A stretch of DNA of 64,000 nt from Sorghum bicolor (taxonomy: Eukaryota > Streptophyta > Magnoliopsida > Poales > Poaceae): NCBI RefSeq assembly GCF_000003195.3, contig NC_012870.2:28326477-28390476 (forward strand), given 5' to 3'. Under the pieces are notes generated by a model. The model did not search any database. It saw only the letters and a program-made list of their open reading frames with translations, and had not been told where the DNA came from. Both the position numbers and the translations under genes were made by a program. Each line of letters starts with the position of its first letter. The stretch's first letter is position 1. Shown here piece by piece: positions 58,501-64,000 of the stretch.

Positions 58501-58691
58501 ACACGCAAATAAATATAAATCAAACCAAAATTATGCAGCAGCATGAATGCATACAAATATGTTTCTATCTTATATTTCGTTTTATTTATTTTTTGTAAAT
58601 TATTTAATAAATGCCAAAAAAATTCAAACTAAGCCTAAATTTAAATCAAATTTAAACTAAAATTTCAAATTCAAATTTTTGGAGTGTTATA
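55595..58691 (-). repeat. 5' LTR of the outer chromovirus-type element, about 3.1 kb
   Basis: On the minus strand it runs from TATAACACTCC (expected TGTAACACTCC, second base mutated) to GGGTGTGACA. Like the Tekay LTR it has AT-rich flanks around a very GC- and CpG-rich core (about 57540-58440), and a TATA-like AATAAATAGC at 58146-58155. Long frames in the core are a result of GC content. A 23-base palindrome at 58254-58276 has a close relative in the Tekay LTR (8072-8094). Confidence 0.8.
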
Positions 58692-60068
58692 ATAATCCTA
58701 CTTAAAACTATTTAAATGGAGTACAGTCACTTTTATTTTTAGTAATCGTATATTGTTAGGACATGTGATTAGGTTTCTAGGTTATAAATAGCAAAGACCC
58801 GATCATTGTAAAGGATAATCCACAATTCAATACAAAACCTTTTTGGCTCCAGCCACCAACCTTACGAGTCGGAGTAATAATAGATCTCGACAAAATCTTC
58901 AGCAAATCGAGCTGCATCGGTTGATTTCAACCTTCGATTTGCTTGTAAGTATTGTCATGGTTCATATCTAGTTAATCACGGCTGCATCGTTTGATCTCGT
59001 GTTATGCTTGATTTAAGCTAGTTATCGGTTTAGATCTTATTTGTAAGGCTGCATTACTTCAATCTTTTATAAATAATTTATCTAAGCTAGTTATCGGCTC
59101 TACCAGATTGGCTATTTGGTAGGTTCATTAAGTTATTAATATTGTTTATAGTTAATGATTTATTTATTACAACACTATCTTGCCCAATCAAGATTTGACA
59201 GATTAGATTAAGCTTTAACCTTGGTCGTAATAAATTTTAATAAATGATTAATTATCAAATAATCAAGCAAACTTATATTAACTAATCTATTGATCTTGAT
59301 TGTTACGTGTTGTGCGTTTGAGATATCTATTCAATCATAATTAATCTGAAAATTAATCCAAGTTTGATCATGATCAAGTAGATAGATCTTGTTCGTGCTT
59401 CATGAACCCTGCATAGGCTAAATAGCTGATCCAGTTAGACTTAAACGAATAGTACATGCATGGGGATTTGTTTAGCACATTAAATGAACTAGTAATATGT
59501 GTTGAATTTGTTGAAACCCACTGGCCTTTAGACGAGGTGAATATAAGTTTAATGCATTTATAAAAGTAACTATTAAGACCGTAGGCCTTTAGACCAGTTT
59601 TGATAAGTTATTGTTTATTTAATGAATAAAATAATAAATATGTATAAGCTATCTGTTTTACATAAACAGTGTATAGATTAATTAGTTGATCCAGTTACCT
59701 TCGCTCATAACTCGATCACTCAACTTGCATTAAAGAGCAATTTAAACGAATAAATCAATAAATAACGAATGTCATAATCTATCATTATTGAGATATTGTA
59801 GGAGTTGACTTTTTAGTCCATTTTCTCCGATCACCGGCTATTTTAAGCCATATATTCTAGAACTGTCTGGAAACAACTGACAGGTTCCATAATTTGACAT
59901 TAGCTTTTCTCCTTGTCAATTACATGTCAAATTAACTAGCACGCTGCAGATCTAAATCATCAAGCTCAGTTCATACGTTAAGGCTCAGGAGATCAAGAAC
60001 TCTAGCTTCTAAACGGTCTCTCAGAGCCTTCGAGTGTGTAACACGAAGACCTTTTTTTTGTGCTAACA
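58692..60068 (+). other. LTR-like fragment, plus orientation
   Basis: No gene. A TATA box (GGTTATAAATAGCAAAGACC, about 58780-58798) is followed about 90 bases later by a splice-donor-like GTAAGTATTG. The far end reads GCTCAGTTCATACGTTAAGG ... GTGCTAACA, similar in kind to Tat LTR ends (CACGCCTTAACG ... ATCAACA). This suggests the promoter-distal part of an old LTR whose start was removed when the outer element inserted. No partner LTR or internal genes are seen. Confidence 0.35.
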
Positions 60069-60320
60069 CTTCCCCAGACCAACTAAATTTGCATCCCTCT
60101 TTATAGTGCGGCATAGCCTAAACTTAAGATCAAATATCAAAGAATTTAAACGACTTTTGAGTCCATCACCACATCATTTGGTAATTTGGGTTTTTGTCAT
60201 CTCACATCTCATATGTTATCCTCATTCTTATTTTACCTACTTGTCATCTCAATAAATCAAATTAGTCCTCTAATTGTATGGTCATTATCACCAAAATCCA
60301 CAACTACGGCTTGATTGCAC
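60069..60320. other. Unassigned AT-rich sequence
   Basis: No frame, repeat pair or terminal motif recognised in these 250 bases. Confidence 0.4.
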
Positions 60321-60456
60321 TTACAAAAAGTCAAACGTCTTATAATTTGGGATGGATTGAGTAGTAGTGAATATGAGATGGCTTTTCAATGATTGTGGTC
60401 CTAGACTGATTTTTGTTTTGATTGTGAAAGGGAAGCTACGTTTAGGCTAACTGTAT
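60321..60456 (+). repeat. Direct repeat, first copy (MITE end plus flank)
   Basis: It aligns with 61420-61553 from TTACAAAAAGTCAAACGTC to GGCTAACTGTATG, with about 15% differences and small gaps. It starts with the right end of a Stowaway-like MITE and goes on for about 90 bases of flank. Confidence 0.8.
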
Positions 60457-60529
60457 GTTTGCATATGTTGTACTCACCAAAATGATGTACATATTGTTAT
60501 AACGGGTTTTGCTATTTTTTTATCTCTGT

Positions 60530-61029
60530 ATCCGCCGATTTGATTTATATGGGCCGTAAACCTAAAGCATATAATAGTGAATGGGTCATAAAAAGTAGTG
60601 TGGGCTAATTGTGACTGAATAAAATAGACTGAAAATATCTTACAAATGGGTTGAAACAGATTGCAAATAGGCTAAAAATAGGCTAATAATTGGTCATCTT
60701 TGATATTGGGCTGTTATTAAATAGGCTAGAATGCCACTCATCATCCACGGAAGCATCCACGATGATATAGAAATTCATCCATGGTGATTATTTCGTCACT
60801 TGAAATAGGCTTTGGCTGGGCTAACTAGGCCTCGGACTCATCATGACGGTTTAAGATTGTCATTAATTCTACTAATCTGTTATGGTTTTCAGTAAACAGT
60901 CACGGGAGTTAATCCATGATGGTCAATCCATGATGATATCTAAAACCATTATAGATGTTGCATAGTGATGGTTTTTTATTGATCCGTGACAGAAATTTTT
61001 CACCTTGGATTAACAGGTTTCTTGTAGTG
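60530..61029 (-). mobile_element. Terminal region of a CACTA (En/Spm) transposon
   Basis: The stretch ends in TTTCTTGTAGTG (61018-61029), the reverse complement of the CACTACAAGAAA terminus of grass CACTA elements. The 400 bases before it have repeated subterminal motifs (CCATGATGGTC, CCATGATGATA, GTCACGGG, CCGTGAC) and a gene-free texture typical of such ends. The other terminus is not seen in this window, so the element is a fragment or is very diverged. The inner boundary is approximate. Confidence 0.6.
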
Positions 61030-61217
61030 TCTACAAACTAACCTATTAAGCTATTATCAATATATTTGCATCAAGTTGACCATTCAACTATTCTATTTTG
61101 CCTTCTTTGTTGGTCTGCCCTTCTTGATGATTGGGCCACCTAGGAGAATCTAAATGTTGCCAAGCAGTGTATGAACACGATAGTTTTTGTGGGAGATGTG
61201 TAGCTTAGTGCTAAGTA
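61030..61217. other. Unassigned sequence between CACTA end and MITE
   Basis: No feature recognised. Confidence 0.4.
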
Positions 61218-61462
61218 CTTTGACCCCCCCCCCCCTCCCAAATTATAAGATGTTTGACTTTTTTTACCCCAAGTTTGATAACTCGTCTTCTCAAAAAATT
61301 TGTGCGAACATAGTCAAATTCAAGTCATTGTTGAAGAACTTTTATTAATAAACCAAGCCACGGCAAAAGAAATGATATTTTGCACAAATTTTGAATAAGA
61401 CGAATGGTCAAACTTGGTGTTACAAAAGTCAAACATCTTATAATTTGGGATGGATCAAGTAG
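61218..61462. mobile_element. Stowaway-like MITE (Tc1/mariner), about 245 bp
   Basis: Terminal inverted repeats: TCCCAAATTATAAGATGTTTGACTTTTT at 61236-61263 against its reverse complement at 61423-61450, with TA on both outer sides (61216-61217 and 61463-61464). The consensus resembles the CTCCCTCC...CAAATTATAAG termini of grass Stowaway elements. The left end holds a run of 12 C that replaces the normal terminus and is probably a slippage expansion or a sequencing weak point. Confidence 0.7.
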
Positions 61463-61553
61463 TATTAAATATGAGATGTCTTTTCCATGATTGTGGTCAT
61501 GATTAATTTTGTTTTGATTGTGAAAGGAATGTGATGCTTAGGCTAACTGTATG
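61420..61553 (+). repeat. Direct repeat, second copy
   Basis: Partner of 60321-60456, 1.1 kb away. It includes the right terminal repeat of the MITE and about 90 bases of flank. Confidence 0.8.
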
Positions 61554-61560
61554 GTTGTGA

Positions 61561-61875
61561 ATTTGGCCAAACGGGCGGCTCGGCCCTAGCACGACACGAC
61601 ACTATATTCTACTGTGTCGTGTCGTCTCGGGCCACCATGCCGAACTCTTGGCCCCAGCATGACACTATGGCTGCTTAGCCGTGTCATGTCGTGCCGATAC
61701 ACATGGTGACCAACCATGCCCGTGTCGGCCCGTGGCTTCGAGAGGAGCCGAGGAGCTCGTCGCGCCTTGCCTCGAGGAGAAGACAGGCACCACCGCTGTC
61801 GTATAGCCATGCGAGGGAAGAAGTGATCGTTGCAGTGGCTACGTCTTGCGTGAGGCCACCATGCTGCCGCGCCAC
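61561..61875. other. GC-rich repeat with GTGTCGTG motifs
   Basis: Short palindromic words (CACGACACGACAC, GTGTCGTGTCGTC, GTGTCATGTCGTGCCG, CGTGTCGGCCCGTGGC) recur. Sequences of this kind are found in dispersed grass repeats. The frames on either strand are not convincing genes. The same sequence resumes after the solo LTR at 63316 (CACCACCACAGCAGCTGC) for a short way. Confidence 0.45.
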
Positions 61876-63315
61876 TGTTGGGTATTTTAAACGCAAATAG
61901 AAAAATCCGCAAGCACACGGATACCAATGTAGCTTTCACCCGGGAGTATTCCAAGGTATCGATTTTTCACGGGGAACGCAAAGTGTACAAGTTGAGATTA
62001 GATTGCCCAAGGATAACTATATATATGATTTTGGAGGGAGAGAGGAATGTTCCTAAGAGTTTTATAGATTGATCTAGGAATTAGGGTTTACTTTAGCGTT
62101 ACTTATTTTGGGACATCAGAACACTAACAACGGAAAGGAATGAGAAGGGGGCTAGGAAGTTTTGACTATGGTCCTACAAACACCAATCCAAACATGGTGG
62201 GATACGTTGGCTATCAGGACTGTCATGATCCTAGGGCTACCACAACAATCCACTGGATTGGGTGCAATTCCAGATAATTGCAAGACTAAGCACCATGCTT
62301 AACCGATTAATTACTACTCTAGCGTATCAAAGAACTAGAGCACTTGATTCAAGTGAGAATCTAATAAATAACTTATTAAAAGTAAATATGGAAATTGAAG
62401 AAAGAACTCAGGAATTATAAAACTAAAGAACCTAGAGATTGCCCAAAGATGAACCGGCTGCTACAAATGTACAATGTTGAGGAAGATCTGACAGATCCGG
62501 CTCCTCCTTGGCTCTCTCCCTCTTCTCTAGTTTATAACTAGATTAACTAGATGATGAACTAGACAACTTCAACTGGATGAACTAGAAATAGAACTAGAAG
62601 ATAAACTAGAAGAGCTAGAACTAGACGATCATCTCGAGGGACCTCTACATCTCTACTTGATGAAACCGTAATTTCTACTCTGGATGTAGCAAATGAAGGA
62701 GATGATCTGAGCAGGGGTCTGCCTCTGCTTATATAGTCTGGTGGGATGAACTGTAGCCTTTGGATCAAACTGACCTTAATGTAGGGTGGAGATGCATCCT
62801 TGGAGGTGGTGGAAGAGTCCTAAAGAAGCACGGCGCGAGAAGACTCTAGGGCAGGCCGGACGGCCTTACATGTGGGGCTGGCCGGCCTAGCTTAATGCTA
62901 GGTGGGCTTTGATGGGCCGATAGATCACTTCGTTAGCTTTCCAAGAAGTCCTGGATCATTGAAAACGGAGTCCGGATGAGGGCGATATGCCCAATTTACT
63001 CTGTACTAGTGTGGAAGCCCATTTGCAATCTTCTGGAAGGCGTAACTTTGCCGTGTGAACTCCAATTTTTGTGAATGAAAACTCTATTTAATGTTTCTTG
63101 ATGAGCTCTTTGCAATGGTGTGCTCCAATTCATCATTTGAGATACTTATATTTGGTGATTCTAGTCTTTTTCCAGTTTAACCCTTGTAAAATATAGATTC
63201 ACCAAAACTCGTGGAACTCGTTAGTTTCAAACCCTAAAACTATGCTTCATGGTTCATATCATGTCATATAAAGCAATAGTTGATGGATAAAAATGAGCAT
63301 TAGTGTCTATCAACA
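61876..63315 (-). mobile_element. Solo LTR, minus orientation, 1440 bp
   Basis: It reads TGTTGATAGACAC to ATACCCAACA on the minus strand and is flanked by GCCAC (61871-61875) and ACCAC (63316-63320), a 4 of 5 match. The TATA box CTATATAAGCAGAGG lies on the minus strand at 62728-62736. The end near 61900 (CGCAAGCACACGGATACC, ACCCGGGAGTATTCC) resembles the Athila LTR end (CGCAAGCGCACGGATATCGG, ACCCGGGAAATTATC), so it belongs to a related family. No internal region is present. Confidence 0.75.
62728..62736 (-). promoter_or_regulatory. TATA box of the solo LTR at 61876-63315
   Basis: Minus strand GACTATATAAGCAGAGG; context and orientation fit an LTR promoter. Confidence 0.55.
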
Positions 63316-63353
63316 ACCACCACCACAGCAGCTGCACCTTGCGCTAGGCCACC

Positions 63354-64000
63354 TGAAAGCCCTAGTTTGGTTTTGGATAATTGATGAAATCCTAGTACTA
63401 ATCTCTATACTAAGTGTGTACAGACTTAATGAGGTTGGTACATGTCAAGTAATGGAGCAAGAGATCATTATGGTGATGTTTGTGATGACCACAAGATGAT
63501 CAAGTGCTCAACATGGAAATGAAGAAAGAGAAGAACGAAACCCTATGGAGATCAAGACAAAGGTATTACTTAGGGTTTTAGTTTTGGTGATCATGACACC
63601 ATTGAGGGTGTGATCACATTTAGGATAGATAGCCATACTATAAAGAGGAGAAATCTTCGGCTAAGTAGTTATCGAGTGCCACTAGGTGTCATTGTTCTTA
63701 TGCATACATTTAGAACCTAGTGAGCTAACTTAACTCCTTCGAAGAAAATGTTTGTGAAAATGCTAACACACTTGCACATGTTGGTACACACATGGTGGTG
63801 TTGGCACATTTTAAGAAGGAGGTGGAGTTTGAAGGGTAGAGAGGGGTTTGGGTTCCTCTCTCCCTCCCGTCGAGCTTGCAAGGCGGGACTCGACGCTTTT
63901 GAGAAAATGAAACGCATATTTTCTATTGCGCCAGTGGAAAGTTTAGAGAAGTCGCGGGAGAAACACTCACCAGACGCAGGTATTGGCAGCATCGGACGCT
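63354..64000 (+). repeat. Start of a SIRE/Opie-type Copia LTR, plus strand
   Basis: TGAAAGCCCTAGTTTGGTTTT is the common start of SIRE/Opie LTRs in grasses. Near the window end it enters ACCAGACGC / TCGGACGC units of the kind clustered in the other Copia LTR. It continues beyond 64000. Whether it is a solo LTR or part of a full element cannot be told. Confidence 0.75.

Larger units (their letters stand above)
41521..58691 (-). mobile_element. Outer chromovirus-type Gypsy element (host of the Athila and Tat A insertions)
   Basis: On the minus strand: 5' LTR 55595-58691, a modified initiator-Met primer site, ORF0 54176-54925, gag start 53672, gag interrupted by the Athila element, then gag again to 41521. 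There the 3' LTR of Tat copy A begins, and the rest of pol must lie left of the window. Two extra features, ORF0 before gag and 3 kb LTRs, place it near the Tekay element at the window start. LTR ends and ORF0 sequence differ, so it is another family. This is the oldest traceable layer. Confidence 0.88.

Noticed and set aside
57388..58556. Several long overlapping frames on both strands in the GC-rich part of the outer LTR (up to 365 codons).
   Set aside because: They exist because stop codons are rare at this GC content. Their products are Arg/Ala/Pro-rich with no domain, they overlap in all frames, and the segment is the LTR promoter region.
61586..61954. Frames across 61586-61954 as a host gene.
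   Set aside because: They cross the boundary of a solo LTR at 61876 and consist of repeat-derived words.

Overview
The window looks like intergenic DNA from a large grass (Poaceae) nuclear genome. Almost every kilobase belongs to an LTR retrotransposon of a type common in grasses: Tekay/RIRE3-like chromoviruses, a Tat-lineage Gypsy element, an Athila-type Gypsy element and a SIRE/Opie-type Copia element. I found no ordinary host gene, rRNA, tRNA or CRISPR array. The species cannot be named from the sequence alone; a panicoid or andropogonoid grass is plausible.

Layout, from the outermost layer inward. (1) The oldest host layer is a minus-strand chromovirus-type Gypsy element (5' LTR 55595-58691, ORF0 54176-54925, gag start at 53672, gag continuing to 41521). 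(2) A minus-strand Athila-type element (42623-53575, target duplication GAGGG) sits inside that gag gene, and a plus-strand solo LTR of a related family (42672-44326, duplication CGGAT) sits inside the Athila 3' LTR. (3) A plus-strand Tat element, copy A (10642-16453 plus 40795-41520), is inserted in the same host gag gene. (4) A plus-strand Tekay element (1-10641, left end outside the window) cuts copy A inside its RNase H region. (5) A minus-strand SIRE-type Copia element (16454-40794, duplication GTTGA) sits six bases inside the 3' LTR of copy A. (6) A second Tat element, copy B (21713-34113, minus strand, duplication CATTG), sits inside the Copia pol gene. To the right (58692-64000) lie an LTR-like fragment, one end of a CACTA transposon, a small Stowaway-like MITE, another solo LTR (61876-63315) and the start of a SIRE-type LTR (63354 onward).

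The most interesting content is in the two Tat copies. Each carries, between pol and the 3' LTR and on the opposite strand, a multi-exon gene with its own TATA box. It encodes a plant-mobile-domain protein with a proline-rich middle and a coiled-coil C-terminus. Intron positions and phases agree in the two copies, and copy A has one extra 30-base exon. A pair of short hairpins built on GCCGATA/TATCGGC lies between the convergent pol and antisense gene in both copies, and the hexamer GCCGAT/ATCGGC is strongly over-represented through the whole element.

All gag-pol genes carry stops or frameshifts, many of the form CAG to TAG or CGA to TGA. The Tekay LTRs differ at only 6 of 436 compared positions although the gag-pol has at least five lesions, which suggests recent movement with enzymes supplied by other copies. 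Divergence between the paired LTRs agrees with the nesting order: copy B (about 0.7%) is younger than the Copia element that contains it (about 1.3%).
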